Assembly: GCA_008973525.1 (NCBI GenBank)
Contig: WACJ01000501.1
Span: 1,550,001-1,614,000 of the forward strand
DNA: 64,000 nt
DNA from: Stenopsyche tienmushanensis
Lineage: Eukaryota; Arthropoda; Insecta; Trichoptera; Stenopsychidae
Direction: 5' to 3'
Shown: positions 26,001 to 36,561 of the stretch, piece by piece
How positions within the stretch are numbered: the first letter of the stretch is position 1
Layout: the number at the start of each line of letters is the position of its first letter
Translations under genes and position numbers: made by a program
The notes under the pieces: generated by a model
What the model was told of the DNA's origin: nothing
Seen by the model: the letters and a program-made list of their open reading frames with translations, nothing else
The model's database searches: none

Positions 26001-29000
26001 CCTATCTGGAACTAGGAATTGGCCATATATGGCCGTTTTAACAAAGATAGTAATGTCATCGTTATCGGATATCAATTCATTGGCTACAAAATAATATATT
26101 ATTGTGAAATATGCAATGATTGCGTTTTTTTAGCAATATTTGAGGACTCATTTTTATTGTATATGAGAAGATTTGAATTTATGGACCTTACTGCAGAAAA
26201 ACAGTAAATGCTTGGATGGAATTGGAATAAAACAATTTTGACTTTGTCTTTAGGAAAATTTCTTATCAAAAACTTTTCATATTGGAAGAAAATTAAAGAT
26301 TGTACAATACAAATGTAAATAAATATGTCATCTCTGGCGCTTATCTTTCTTCCGAAAGAATATTGTTCTTTGTAAAAAGTATGTACATATATGTTTTTGC
26401 AATCATAAAATCCCAAATTATCAAACAATAAATCGTACATTATCAAAATTTGTTGATCATGCATTGTTGTAAAGGTATGATGTTTATGACTGTATTTTTC
26501 AATATCAATTTCTTTACAAAGTACAATATCTTCAAGAAATATTTTTGTCAAGCCCTAAATCCGTAAGTCTTATCATATCATTTGAAATCAGATCAATCCT
26601 AATATCATTAATCACTCACCGTCGAGTCGCTTATGTTTTTTCGTAGAAAAACAAATATTTTTTAATACCTAAAAATTATTATGAATCCAAAAATGTCTTC
26701 ACATTTTAATGGATCTATGGTTAATAAGTCAGGGTCATTGGATGGTTGGTGCAGACTAGGGATTTCAGATAGCCCCACACACACGGGGCTAAATCGGATG
26801 AGTGTGCCGACCAATGAAGATCGCCCCGCAAAAAGACAAGGCGTCTGGGGAAATGTTCTTGCAAAAGATTCATCGACGTTCCTGCTGAAACCAGGCATTC
26901 CCCATATCGCTAAAGCATTTGATAATACCTGGTTTCGGCTGGAGACGAAATAGTGTGGAAGAAACTCTCCAAAAGCTGCCCACAAGGCTTCGTGCTGGGC
27001 CCTTTGTTCTGGAATGCCCTTGTCTGGATGACTTGCTTCGCCACAATCTTCCACATAGATCTGAATTCTTTACCTATGCAGATGATCTAACTATGAAAGT
27101 GCGGCAAATCAAGACGAGAAATCGAAGAAAGGGCAAATAGAGCGGCCAACATCATGCATGATTGGAATCGTAGAAAGCTGCAGTTTTAGTGACAACATCA
27201 AAACTATCTCAATCAAAGCTGCAAAAGTCTTCGGGAAAATGTCAAGATTGGTTGGTATAGACTGGGGACTAAGTGGGAAGCAGATGAGGATCGCCTATGA
27301 AGCAATCTATGTCAGCATCGCCGCAAATGAAGTTGGTGCATGGGCGAACAGACTCTGCGCAGTGCAGAGAACGTCGCTTCTGCGCATCACGGTTGCCTAC
27401 AGAGCAGTGGCTACCGATAACCTCCCTGTCCTGGTGGGAATTATTTTGCTGGATTTGGAAGCATCTATTAAAGATGAATAGAAACATCAAATGTTGGTAG
27501 CTCTACTCTTCAGGCGGATATAGCAAACATATCTTGTAGATATATATCAACCATAGTAACGCGGTTATCATGGTTGCCATAGGCGAGTCATGTTTGGGCA
27601 TGGCTTCCAAGAGAGAGGTGTTCCTATGCCGTGTCAGAGATTTCTGCCTTGGACCTGTTGGACACAGATCTATTGATCCGCCACGGTGCTTTTAGCGCCT
27701 ATAAAACCTTTTGCTCCTGTTTCGGCGCCAAATGCGCCCTTGATAGTTACAAATAGTATACCAGTTGAGCTTAAAGTAGTTAATTCAACTCCTAATACGG
27801 ACCTCTCACATATTTGCTTTAGTAATTCCGAAATAGTGCTAAAACCGATCTTTCTAATCGCCCTTTTTAGATAATTAATATTTGACTACCTTTCTTTCAA
27901 AATATATAATTGAGTTGGTTTCTCGAGGACAGTTAGTTTTTGCACAAGCTATTTCATGCCTTATGTATGCGGATGTCGTTGTGAATCTATATGTTAAGAC
28001 CCTATGGTAGACACGGATAAAGTAGAGGTCCCCATTCCCCACATCCATTTATTCAAGTTTTGGCAACAAAAACTCGAAATAATCGATATCCGATCAGGAA
28101 CACGCCATATTAACCTTTCCCTTACTGTGTTAAAAATACTCACCGATGATATGTAATTAGTACACCACTATTACTATACTATTATAGCTATAGTTGAAGA
28201 TGAAATGGAATAATTTTTGTAAAGTTATAAAATTGTACGAAATATATTATCGGCGGGGAAAGGTTAAAGTGATTTCTGAATGCACGTTGCGTGACAATGA
28301 TTAAATGAACGCTTAATAAGTACGCCTCTAAGGCGAACGAGCGTTCCTCTCTCGTCTATTGCATGATTATTACTAAACCTAAACGTTAGGTTCTACTCTT
28401 TCGAATGAGCACCATCTTATTCTCAGAATAACTGTCGCTTTAGGGTGCGCAAATTTCAAACAAGGAAGTTTCCTTGCCGCATCCTGTATCTCTAAAATCG
28501 CTGGCGGTTAAAAGGTTAATATCGAACCGGTGAAAATTAAATCCTATAATCAAACAATTTCAAAATCTGTATTAAATTTACTCTTTGTTGAAATGAGCAT
28601 TTCATTATAAACATGAGCCAAGATCTTTCCAATCTTTCCAAGCTCGTAAAAACCATCATTGCTTGTGATCTATTTTGATTTTGGCTATTTCTTTGGGTTG
28701 TTTATCAACACATCAGTATTTTTGTATACTGTTTGCTTTAAGTCAGTGTCCAAATAAGATTTTCTGACCTGAAATAACACCCAAATGTTGTATTTTTTAG
28801 ATTATCATTTTAATTTATGACGGCAGTATTGAATGAAATCGCACGTTTGATTGATCCATCGACGATAATTAAGTTATTTGCTGGAGATATGACGCTTGAA
28901 GAGCGTTGATGATTATTTTAAATTCATAAAGTTCAGCTTTTTCAGCAATGAGTCAGCAATGAGCCGATGAAAAGATGTATTATTTAAAATGCAAAGTGGA

Positions 29001-32000
29001 TTTAAAGAATGTCACCACCTATGTAACAAGAATTCAATCGGATCTTATAATTAGATCACATTCCAGAATGAAATACAATATACATTGGCATTTGCTTGCA
29101 TCATTCACAGGGAATACTTATATTTATCTTAGGATATTCATTAAAATCTATAGATTAAAGACTCAGCGTTTTGTTATTAAAGCGGCAAATAATTTTGAAT
29201 TGTAGACAAAGTGATTAAAAGCCTAAGACACATTGCATTTATGTTTTCGGTTAATAAATTAAGATTAAAAAATGGTTCAAACAACGCTTGAAACAAAATG
29301 CCAGACGATATATTAATTAAATACAGTTTGTGAATCATATTACCGAAACAATTGTACTGCATTTCCAAGGCTACGAAGCCTATTAGTAACACTCAGAAAA
29401 CATTTTTTGCAACGTTCACTCATAACTAATATTTTAACATTAACGTCGTTCAATGTAACACTTTTGAACCATTTGAATAGTTTGAAAACAGAATAGGAAC
29501 AGTCGCTGATAAATTCTTTCATAACCGATGAAATCAAATCAAAGGTATTATAAGATCATCAGAATATACGTAACAATATGGTTAACTAATTTAACATCAT
29601 AGCAATTAGTGCTGAAATATAAATAGGTAACGCGTTCTAATCTAATCTTTACACCCACATGTCGGGTTTCGGCCCCGTTGAGTATTGATTTGTTTCAGGC
29701 AATGGAAACGTTTAAAAACTCAGATTCTCTGCATAAGGCTACTCATCCTTGTGCATTTGTAAACCGGTTTATGGCATCTATTTCAGAGTTCTCTCGAGTT
29801 CAAGGCTGAATAATATTATGTTAGCACCGCAGTAACCTTTTGACTGTGGCAGCATTTCGTTGAATATGCTTAATTTAAATTAAACAATGTATTTCTGTCG
29901 TTGCTGTTTATTTAACACTTGGTAGCAAATTAAATTGTCTCAATGAAATGCTTATTTTTTCAGAATTTTGAACCTGTTCCCGTGCCAAAAGCTGGCATTG
30001 GCAAATTTTACACTGGAGATTCGTACATTGTATTGAATGTAAGTATAATATTTATTTACATCGGTAAACTAGCAAAATATAATAATGGCAAAATGAATAA
30101 TACATCTACTGTGCATCATTAGATACTCGATAATATAAAATTGCTATAATTTTCAATTTAATTTGTTTGCGTAGACGAAAGAAGACAAAAAAGGTCGTCT
30201 ATCGTGGGACTTGCATTATTGGTTGGGAAGTAAAACATCTCAAGATGAGAGCGGAGCCGCTGCTATCCTTACCGTGGCTTTGGACGATAAGCTTGGAGGT
30301 GGACCGATACAACACCGTGAAGTTCAAGCTCATGAATCTCCAGTGTTCTTGGGATATTTTAAACCAGGTAATATGAATGTACTGATTATATCAAATTTAA
30401 TCCAAGGAAAGTTTCAATTCGCTTAAATCATATATTAATTATATTTTTCAGCTATCAGATACCTAGACGGAGGACATGCCAGCGGATTTAATCAAGTTAC
30501 TACCAACGCCGGAGCTGATCTGAGAATGTTCCAAGTTAAAGGAAACAAGAATATTAGAGTTAAACAGGTATTAAAATAAAACAATCAGCGAGCAAATATA
30601 CAATAAGTATCATGTAAATGTAAAATATAATTATTTTCGCATTAATATCATTAGGTTGAACCAACAATATCTTCGATGAACATAGGAGATTGCTTTATTC
30701 TTGATGTGAATCATGATATCTTTGTGTATGTTGGTACTAAATCAAGACGAGTAGAAAAAATGAAAGCTATATCCGTTGCCAATCAGATAAGGGATCAAGA
30801 TCATAACGGAAGGGCCAAGATTGATATCATCGGTATGCCTTAAGAACTAGAATCTAAAAAAACATTTACTTTATTAACATCTGATATTTTTAAAATTCAA
30901 AACAACTTTATTTGAATACTTTCAGATGATTACTCCAGCGATAGGGACTATGATAAGTTCTTTGAAGCTCTCGGATCCGGCAGCAAAGACACCGTGCCAG
31001 AAGAGAGCGCCGGAGGAGACGATGAGGTTAAAACTGATCAGCTTATATTTAAACGCGTAGCTAAAAATGAAATAATATTAATACTTTCATCTTTCAACAG
31101 AGCTTCGAGCATTCCGAGGAACAATCTGTATCGTTGTATAAAATTACTGACGAATCTGGAAAAATGCAAGCCATACAGATTTCACAAAAACCATTCAAAC
31201 AAGAACACCTCGATGAAAACGTGAGCAATTCCTAACACATTATTGATATATTTATTTTAACGCTAGAGTATTATTTTAATATATCTTATTTACATATTAA
31301 AGGATTGCTATGTATTGGACGCAGTCACTGGCGGTATCTTCGTTTGGGTCGGCAAACAGTGCAACCAAAAGGTAATATATTATAAACAAATCAAGGAAGA
31401 CACAAATAAATTATTTTTTAAAGATTTATGTATTCTCATTTTATTATTTGTATAAAATAACATACATTTTTAAATATTTTTCAGGAAAGGGCGGAGGTCA
31501 TGGCTAAAGCCCAATCATATTTGGAATCAAAGAGCTTGCCTTCATGGGTCAGTATAATTTATAAAACTTATCTACCGTCATATAAATATATTCCTCAGTA
31601 ATACAACGGTAGTCTTTAATGTAGTGTAATATTTTAATTTTATTAGCAATATATTTATTAGGAATACGAGGTAGGTTTTGATTATTAAAAATTATACGTT
31701 TTAGGAGAGTTTAAACAAAATGGCCATATTTTTAATCAATCTTTAGCATTTTTCTTGCAATCAAAAACACACTTTAAACAATATTATCATCACAGAATTA
31801 GCTTTATCTTAATTGTAATTGAATATAAAACCTTTATATAATATTTTTAATAATGATCAGTCAATAGCTTTTTGAGTTAGAGCACCCGCCGGTCAAAAAA
31901 AAGTTGTTTTGACAATAAAATGACTGAAAACGGGAGATTTAAGCTAGTAATAAGCGGTATAAATTATGTAGCAGTTAATCAGCTATTAGAGCATCATAAT

Positions 32001-34749
32001 TTGAGCTTTGAGCATCTCCTCTGTTTGAGCATTCTGAGCATCCTCGATCTTTGCTGCACTGTGTCTATTCTGTTGACTGATACATTTGCCGTGCATAATT
32101 CTGCAAGTCAATGGCTACTTTCAGCTCGTTTATAATCATTAAAAGTGCTGTTTTATTTGTCAGGTACTTTTATAGACTTTAAATTTAATTGCAGATGGGA
32201 AATTGTATTTTATAAGACTGGTATTTGCAATTTGTTTATATTAAACATGCATTTTTAAGTATCGTTATTTATTGGCATTGATCTGTGATTAGCAATGTTT
32301 TATACGGATGAATTTTATCTTTAAATTTAAAGGTACATGTTACAAGAGTTCCTCAAGGTACTGAACCGGCGGCATTCAAGCAGTACTTTGCAAGTTGGAA
32401 AGATCATGGAGCTCTTCATCACAGACTTATTCGCTCTGCTAGTGGTTAGTATTATTTTTTTAATGTAAGCTTTCATACATTTTACGCATATAGCTGATGT
32501 TTTTTTTAATATTTCTTGCAAAAAAGATGAGGAGATGTATTCATCGGACGTTGAAGTTGCCGAAGCCAGAAAGAAGAAGGTCGCTAAAGCTGGTTCGGCC
32601 AGAGGATTCATGCCTGACGGTGCCACTGGTCACACAATCGTATACAGGTTAATTGTATATTATAGCACGTTAACATGACAATAGTTCATTTAAAATGTAT
32701 TAACGTTTATATTATTTTCCTACAGGGTACAAGGCAATGAACTGGTTGAAGTTGCAGACTCTGAAGATCCAGACCGAAGTGCTGACGATGGATCAAAATA
32801 CGGACAATTTTATCAAGGAGATTCTTACGTTGTTAAATATGAATACACAAACAGCGACGGAGACACTTCTTACATTATCTCATACTGGCTGGTTAGTTTC
32901 TACGATACTGAATAAAATTTTAGCAAAACATATATTTTGTAATGTGTTGCATTTAAAATATTTTCGCTTTTAGGGCAAAGATTCCACTCCTGATGAGCTA
33001 GAAGGCGCTTACACTCTTTCTAAGGCAATGAATGAAGAGGTATTACAATACATTTTTTTTAAATTGCATCAATGAGTCGATCAATCATATCTTTATACTA
33101 TGAATATAATTCTATTTTAGCTCGGCGATGAACACATTGTTGTTAAAGTACCCCAAGGAAATGAACCAAAACATTTCCTGAAACTATTCAAGGGTAAATA
33201 CGGCATTCCGATATTCTATATTTTAGCCGTTAATAAAATCTAAACACAATAACATAAGCTTAATTTAATTTATAGGCAGAATGGTGACCCATTTGGGAGG
33301 TCATGGTTCCGAATTCAAACAATACAACTCTAAAGACTCTTACGACACAGATGGCACTAGGCTATATAAAGTATGTATTTTTTAAACGCGTATACGAGCA
33401 TCTGAATATCGCAAACGCGCTAATATTAATCGATTAATGGTAGATTCAAGGAAGCGATAAAGACGGAGACATTAGGGCTGAGCAAGTACCGGAAGAGGCA
33501 TCGAGCATCGATCACGAGGATGTGTTCTTATTGGAAACTCCCGATGCAATTTATGCGTGGTTCGGAAATGTGAGTAAAATCTTATAATGCAATTTTAAAT
33601 CAAGGAATTTTAATAAGAGGCGGAAATGTTGTTTTATACTAACAGGAAGCGCAAGAAGAAGAACGTGAAGGCGGTTGCATTCTTCACTGAGCACATATTC
33701 GGCGAAGGTAAAGAACCTGTATTCATTGAAGACGGCGACGATGCTGATGAATTCTGGGAAGCTCTCGGTCAGTAAAATATATAAATTAAGTATTCCGTTG
33801 CTAAATTATCGATATAAAAATTCTAATATTTAGCATATCAATTTGTTAAACAGGAGGTAAACCCGAAGAAGTAAGGAAATCATCTATCGTAAGACAACGA
33901 ACGAGGTTGAGGGTTGGACGTGAACCTCATCTGATGCAAGTCGATGTCAAATCTGGCGGTCGCGTTGTTCTCCAGGATATTGGAGGCTATACACAAGAAG
34001 TAAGAGATCGTCATATTTTTATTTATTTATTCAATTGACCCATTCTTTAATATTAATAATAAATTTTGCTTTAGGATCTGGATGAAGATGCAGTATTTAT
34101 ATTGGATTCCGGAGAAGAAATTTATGTATGGATAGGCAAACAAGCTTCCAACGTCGAAAAGGACGCCGTTCAAGTCGCTTTCGAAGTGAATATTTATTTA
34201 TTTATTATAAAGGGTCATCCAAATGCGACGCCTAGACGTAATGTTATATCGAGTCATGTGATATATAATACCGTCTCGCTGAAAATCGATTTAATATAAT
34301 TTAATTTTGGTTGAAATACTAATACTTTGTACTAAAACAATGGTGTATAGTATTTGAAAAGATGTCACGTGTAAATATTATATAGTACTGATATCTAGGC
34401 GTCACACTTGGATGATTCTTTATAAACGATCGTTTGATTTTATAATAAAAATATCCTTGATCATGTTAAAATTAAATTTTACAGAAATATCTTAAAAATG
34501 ATCCGTCGGATAGGACTGTGGATAACTGTGTCGTAATAATGATCAAAGAAGGGAAAGAACCTCTTATTTTCAAGAGGATGTTTGATGATTGGGACGATGA
34601 AATGTGGGGAGTAAGTATAATCTTACATTTATTAATAAAGTAAATAGGATTTCAACATGCTAACATTATCGTTTTATAAATTTCAGAATCAGATATCCTA
34701 TGAAGATGCAAAGAGCAGAATGCTCGAAATGAACGAAGTCGATGATTAA
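14001..34749 (+). CDS. Gel: Secreted gelsolin, six gelsolin-like domains, 22 coding exons
   Basis: Calcium-regulated actin-severing and capping protein. Coding exons: 14001-14135, 21200-21280, 29964-30038, 30175-30367, 30452-30567, 30655-30832, 30926-31026, 31101-31220, 31303-31371, 31485-31547, 32333-32444, 32527-32647, 32726-32891, 32974-33039, 33121-33193, 33276-33370, 33444-33569, 33646(or 33650)-33767, 33854-33999, 34075-34185, 34485-34610, 34687-34749. All sites are GT-AG; about 818 residues. Residues 1-24 ([20 protein letters not shown]) are a signal peptide, so this is the plasma form. Six domains follow: G1 about 60-190 ([26 protein letters not shown]), the G1-G2 linker [15 protein letters not shown]2 ([16 protein letters not shown]), G3 ([19 protein letters not shown]), G4 ([14 protein letters not shown]), G5 ([17 protein letters not shown]) and G6 ([18 protein letters not shown]). 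No villin headpiece. Exon 18 has a frame problem (see 33646-33767). Poly(A) signal AATAAA at 34967-34972. Confidence 0.96.
14136..15228. other. Gelsolin intron 1, first part
   Basis: Donor GTGAGT at 14136. AT-rich intron DNA with no supported gene. A short open minus-strand frame at 14,785-15,045 shows no family features. Confidence 0.5.
15230..15783. mobile_element. MITE-like element with ~60-70-bp terminal inverted repeats
   Basis: GTGGCAAAGCAGGCGC...CAACTGGGCTTGGGGCGCAA at about 15,243-15,301 is repeated in inverse orientation at about 15,714-15,771 (GCGCCCCAAACCCAGTTGCG...GCGCCTGCTTTGCCAC). The total is about 550 bp. Inside, at 15,400-15,480, is a fragment related to the tail also seen at 17.1 and 45.2 kb (CCGAAAAGCAGACCGGTTGG). 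No transposase. Possibly a foldback or Tc1-type MITE. Confidence 0.65.
15790..17090. other. Gelsolin intron 1, AT-rich stretch
   Basis: No gene recognised on either strand. Open frames at 16.3-16.66 kb overlap on both strands and lack domain signatures. An intronic enhancer is conceivable but nothing here proves it. Confidence 0.45.
17100..17300 (+). repeat. Fragment of R1-like retrotransposon tail
   Basis: GGCCCGAAAGGCGGACCGCT and the following ACAGACCTTGTGGCCACTC match the fragments at 15.4 kb and, more weakly, at 45.24 kb, where the same sequence follows an R1-like zinc-knuckle tail. Degraded. Confidence 0.45.
17400..17775 (-). pseudogene. Mariner transposase relic (mauritiana-like)
   Basis: Minus-strand reading across stops gives VAEFKRDR, then MDDRRLKVR, then [12 protein letters not shown], then MDET-stop-VHHFTPE around 17,500, the region of the first catalytic Asp (MDETWxHHFTPE). 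The Trp codon of that motif is now TAG. Catalytic residues 2 and 3 are not present. Dead copy in gelsolin intron 1. Confidence 0.7.
17915..18270 (-). pseudogene. Tigger/pogo-like transposase relic, copy 1 (uninterrupted)
   Basis: Nucleotide homologue of 40,810-40,888 plus 41,588-41,840: CATCTCCAGCCCCATGATAT, then AAAGTTTCTTCCAAGCAAAA. In the second copy the minus strand reads as the C-terminal part of a Tigger/jerky transposase (KSLISAWKKLW type). This copy lacks the jockey insertion present in the other, so it is the empty-site paralogue. Stops in all frames. Confidence 0.5.
18320..18770. repeat. Dispersed repeat fragments, possibly retrotransposon
   Basis: TTACAATCCGGGACTTCCCG at about 18,348 recurs near 48,708, marking a dispersed family. 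At 18,575-18,620 the plus strand reads [11 protein letters not shown], reminiscent of the FxYLGxxx motif after the active site of non-LTR reverse transcriptases. Too decayed for a firm class. Confidence 0.35.
18771..19130. other. Gelsolin intron 1 spacer
   Basis: AT-rich sequence between repeats; nothing recognised. Confidence 0.4.
19150..19600. repeat. Dispersed repeat family shared with 49.57-49.9 and 50.63-50.75 kb
   Basis: Two segments recur. AAGTGAAACTTGTCTAGGCGCGGTA (about 19,158) corresponds to AAGTGAAATTTGTATGGGCGCGGTA (about 50,629). ACCAGATTAACAGCGACATC (about 19,331) corresponds to the sequence at about 49,564. The same two segments in different spacing suggest separate insertions or rearrangement of one element. 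Class unknown. Confidence 0.5.
19640..20300. other. Gelsolin intron 1 spacer
   Basis: No gene or repeat end recognised. Moderately AT-rich. Confidence 0.4.
20325..20470. repeat. MITE copy, family with AGGGCTTCGAACCG ends (degraded)
   Basis: TTTCGAACCGTTGTTTTTTT and TCAGTTCGGCTACGGTTTTC match the better copy at 45,652-45,770 and a third at 63,620-63,735. One end is lost here. Confidence 0.45.
20480..21199. other. Gelsolin intron 1, last part
   Basis: No supported gene. A polypyrimidine-rich acceptor TTCTTTCAG ends the intron at 21199. Confidence 0.45.
21646..21854. mobile_element. Foldback MITE (palindromic, about 210 bp)
   Basis: The element is almost entirely an inverted repeat. CGATCCACACTAT, GACGGTTCGATATCGCTC and GGTCCGATCAAATATTCT on the left pair with AGAATATTTGACCGGACC, GAGCGAGATCGAACCGTT and ATAGTGTGGATC on the right, around a central region of about 40 bp. 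Typical of high-copy foldback MITEs; if transcribed within gelsolin intron 2 it would form a long hairpin. Confidence 0.75.
22035..22720. repeat. Dispersed repeat family D, copy 1
   Basis: Shares long stretches with 42,640-43,240 and 48,760-49,470: GGTAATGATGTAGAGTAGA, GTTTGCTCATTTAACGCTGC, TAGCTAAAATGAGTTGG, a GGCGCGGAGTGAAAG block and GATCAAAGAGCGGTGGAAGA. No reading frame survives. The size and the neighbouring R1-like tails suggest parts of a non-LTR element, but no coding motif proves it. Its end (about 22,615-22,710) also resembles 590-660. Confidence 0.6.
22760..22915. repeat. Dispersed repeat E, copy 1
   Basis: CGAACGCTCACCCAGCGGG, AGATAGGGAGTGTGAG-like and GAGACGACC-like blocks recur at 24,880-25,020. 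Unclassified short repeat within gelsolin intron 2. Confidence 0.5.
23250..23720 (-). pseudogene. R1-like retrotransposon C-terminal zinc-knuckle relic
   Basis: The minus strand encodes [37 protein letters not shown] and VW. This is the GHGxFxxYLxxxxxxxxxxCxxCxxxxxxxxHxxxxCxxW tail downstream of the reverse transcriptase in R1-clade and related non-LTR elements. Upstream domains are absent, and the tail is followed by the transposon-end-like AATTTTGAGCGTCCCCATTG at about 23,780. Confidence 0.7.
23780..24870. other. Gelsolin intron 2 stretch with an unassigned minus-strand open frame
   Basis: A 145-residue minus-strand frame (24,112-24,549) is open and of normal composition (contains [20 protein letters not shown]). 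I recognise no family, splice context or start context. It may be part of a decayed DNA transposon. Not called as a gene. Confidence 0.3.
24880..25025. repeat. Dispersed repeat E, copy 2
   Basis: GAACGCTCACCCAGCGGGCC and TTTAGATAGGGAGTGTAGGG match the copy at 22,760-22,915. Confidence 0.5.
25026..26660. other. Gelsolin intron 2 spacer
   Basis: No supported gene. It contains a perfect 12-bp inverted repeat CATGATAGGACG / CGTCCTATCATG (25,287-25,298 and 25,319-25,330, 20-nt loop) and a moderately GC-rich stretch at 25.39-25.65 kb with no domain match. A 150-codon minus-strand frame at 26.1-26.55 kb is AT-rich and unrecognised. Confidence 0.4.
26690..27485 (+). pseudogene. R1-like reverse transcriptase relic
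   Basis: Plus-strand fragments in shifting frames preserve the order of a non-LTR reverse transcriptase: a KSCPQG-like turn with VLGPLFWN near 26,970, the active-site box FFTYADDLT at about 27,070, then [11 protein letters not shown], the YLGxxxD-like VGIDW region, and the thumb [20 protein letters not shown] near 27,360. Several frameshifts and stops. 5' and 3' ends missing. Confidence 0.75.
27490..28105. other. Gelsolin intron 2 spacer
   Basis: No gene recognised; the first part may be more of the retrotransposon 3' end. Confidence 0.35.
28110..28267. mobile_element. TTAA-flanked MITE, piggyBac-like ends
   Basis: Starts TTAACCTTTCCC and ends GGGGAAAGGTTAA, so the ends are inverted repeats of about 12 bp including the TTAA target. 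158 bp, AT-rich inside. TTAA target choice is characteristic of piggyBac-group elements. Confidence 0.55.
28268..29963. other. Gelsolin intron 2, last part
   Basis: AT-rich with no supported gene or complete repeat. Ends at the acceptor TTTTTTCAG (29963). Confidence 0.45.
31548..32332. other. Long internal gelsolin intron (785 bp)
   Basis: Between exons 10 and 11. AT-rich, no conserved alternative exon or repeat detected; the small open frame at 31,920-32,135 has no family features. Confidence 0.45.
33646..33767 (+). other. Gelsolin exon 18: tandem splice acceptor or frameshift
   Basis: With the acceptor CAG at 33645, the exon reads EAQEEERE in frame and then hits a stop 14 codons in. From about 33,670 the conserved G5 helix ([16 protein letters not shown]) is in another frame. 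A 2-nt loss at about 33,669-33,670 would explain this. Alternatively the second acceptor GAAG (33646-33649) starts the exon at 33650, keeps the frame open and gives [12 protein letters not shown]. All other exons are in frame. Confidence 0.7.
34186..34484. other. Gelsolin intron 20
   Basis: About 300 bp of AT-rich intron between exons 20 and 21. Nothing recognised. Confidence 0.4.
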
Positions 34750-36003
34750 GCGTTGTAAGAGTAAAAAATCTGAAATATATATATTTATAAAGTCAAAAAT
34801 ATCTCCGGTTTGAGATGATTCAGTCTCGAGCTAAAAAATGATTGAATTCCAACGATACGCTTCTATCGACTAAAAAATAATGGAGCACAAATTTTCTTAC
34901 AGCATATTGAAATGATATATTTTTAAACATTTATCTAAATATAATTATGTAAAAAAGCATATTAATAATAAACTTACAAAAAGTAATCATTTTAATGTCA
35001 TTCCGTGATTGTCTTTGCGGCTCAAAATAAATGTAAGCTCAAACGTTGCCAAGTTTCTGGACTAAATTTTTATTAAAAGACGTTTTGCTAAAAAAAATGA
35101 ATATAAAAATATTTATTAATTTACTCAAATATCACCTTTATACTCCTTAAACAATATTTGCCAATTAAATAAATGTTAATTGTATACATTGTATACACAT
35201 TTACGTGCGTTTGCACAGTTGTCTTTTTTAGTCTCTACACATTGCGAGTGCACTAACGATGATAAAAGTATACAATGCATTTAATGTGGAATGGTTCTTT
35301 ATTAATAATAACGATTTATTATATTTACAATGCAAAAAATGTGTACAGTTCACGTAATAAATAAATACAGTCATAAATATACCAATTTCTCAAATATTAA
35401 TTATAGAATTATTTCAAAATTGATAGAGTATTAAAATCAACCCGTCGTTTGGACGGATTTTTTTAGTGCATCCCTGTAGAGTATTTTTATAAGTTTTTTT
35501 TTTTAAAAATATGACTACGGTATTAGATGTATGGGTTGCGGCATGAGTTTATTTTTGATATTGAGCATTCATCGTCGCTCCTGTGAAAGAAAGCAGATAC
35601 TTTTTAGAATTCATCGAGAATAAATGAAACAAGGTTCAGAATTAGTTTTTTTTAATAAAATTATATGTACAATCTTAAATATTAATAGTTTTGCTAAAAC
35701 AATGTTAGGTTTTTAATAAGAATTAGTTTTGTAAGTTGACACAAGCAAATATATAATATTTGTGCTCTGTGAAATGTCTCACCACCGATGAAAAGAAAAA
35801 TGTAAAATTGATTATATTTGCAATAAAATAGTTGTAAATAATGACATGCGCTGTTCTTGAAATTATATTATGAATTTTGGATCGGTGTCGGTTTCTCGGC
35901 GTCCCGTTGGAATTCGCAACGCGACTCGCAAACCTAACCCGCATAAGGGATGTCCCATACCGTAGTCACAATTTTTTCTTATTCTATTGAAATTTAGTCA
36001 ACT
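34750..36003. other. Convergent 3' region of gelsolin and silk-like gene A
   Basis: Gelsolin 3' UTR with AATAAA at 34967-34972. The minus-strand gene A ends at 36004; a possible AATAAA for it (TTTATT on the plus strand) lies at 35548-35553. Otherwise AT-rich spacer with no gene. Confidence 0.5.
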
Positions 36004-36520
36004 TTACCACCATAAGTTTGAAAATGGAAATCCTCCAAAGCTGCCAAAGTTATTTGGGAATCCAGAAAAGAAACCAAATGACGGAGGTGGAGCAGAGGCG
36101 GCAGCCCAGCCATTTCCGTCGTTGAAATTTAAATTGGGTCTTCCGTCTCTGCCCAAGTACGAGTTACCTTGACCGAAAGCGAAACTACTCGCAAAACCTG
36201 GATTATTATCATCGTCACTTACCCATGTGAAGGTTTTCGGCGGTCCATTTCCGTCACTGGACGAGGAGCTGAAAGCAACTGCGGCGTTGGGTTTTTTAAT
36301 TTTCGGCGGAGAATGGGGGTTGGCTTCCCTCTTTGCTCTACCACAACTATCGTCACTTGGTTTTTTATCTCCGGACGCGTAACTAGACGCTTCGGCATTT
36401 CCAGTGGCATAGGTATATGTCTCTGGAGGTTTTCCATTTTCACTTTTGCTACTCGAAATACTTATGTCGCCTTTGTCATTGGTGCTGGTGCTATACGAAA
36501 AACTCTTTCCATCGTCTCCG

Positions 36521-36561
<41 letters not shown>

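Noticed and set aside
26662..27054. 130-codon minus-strand frame
   Set aside because: Opposite strand of an R1-like reverse transcriptase relic with the YADD motif on the plus strand.
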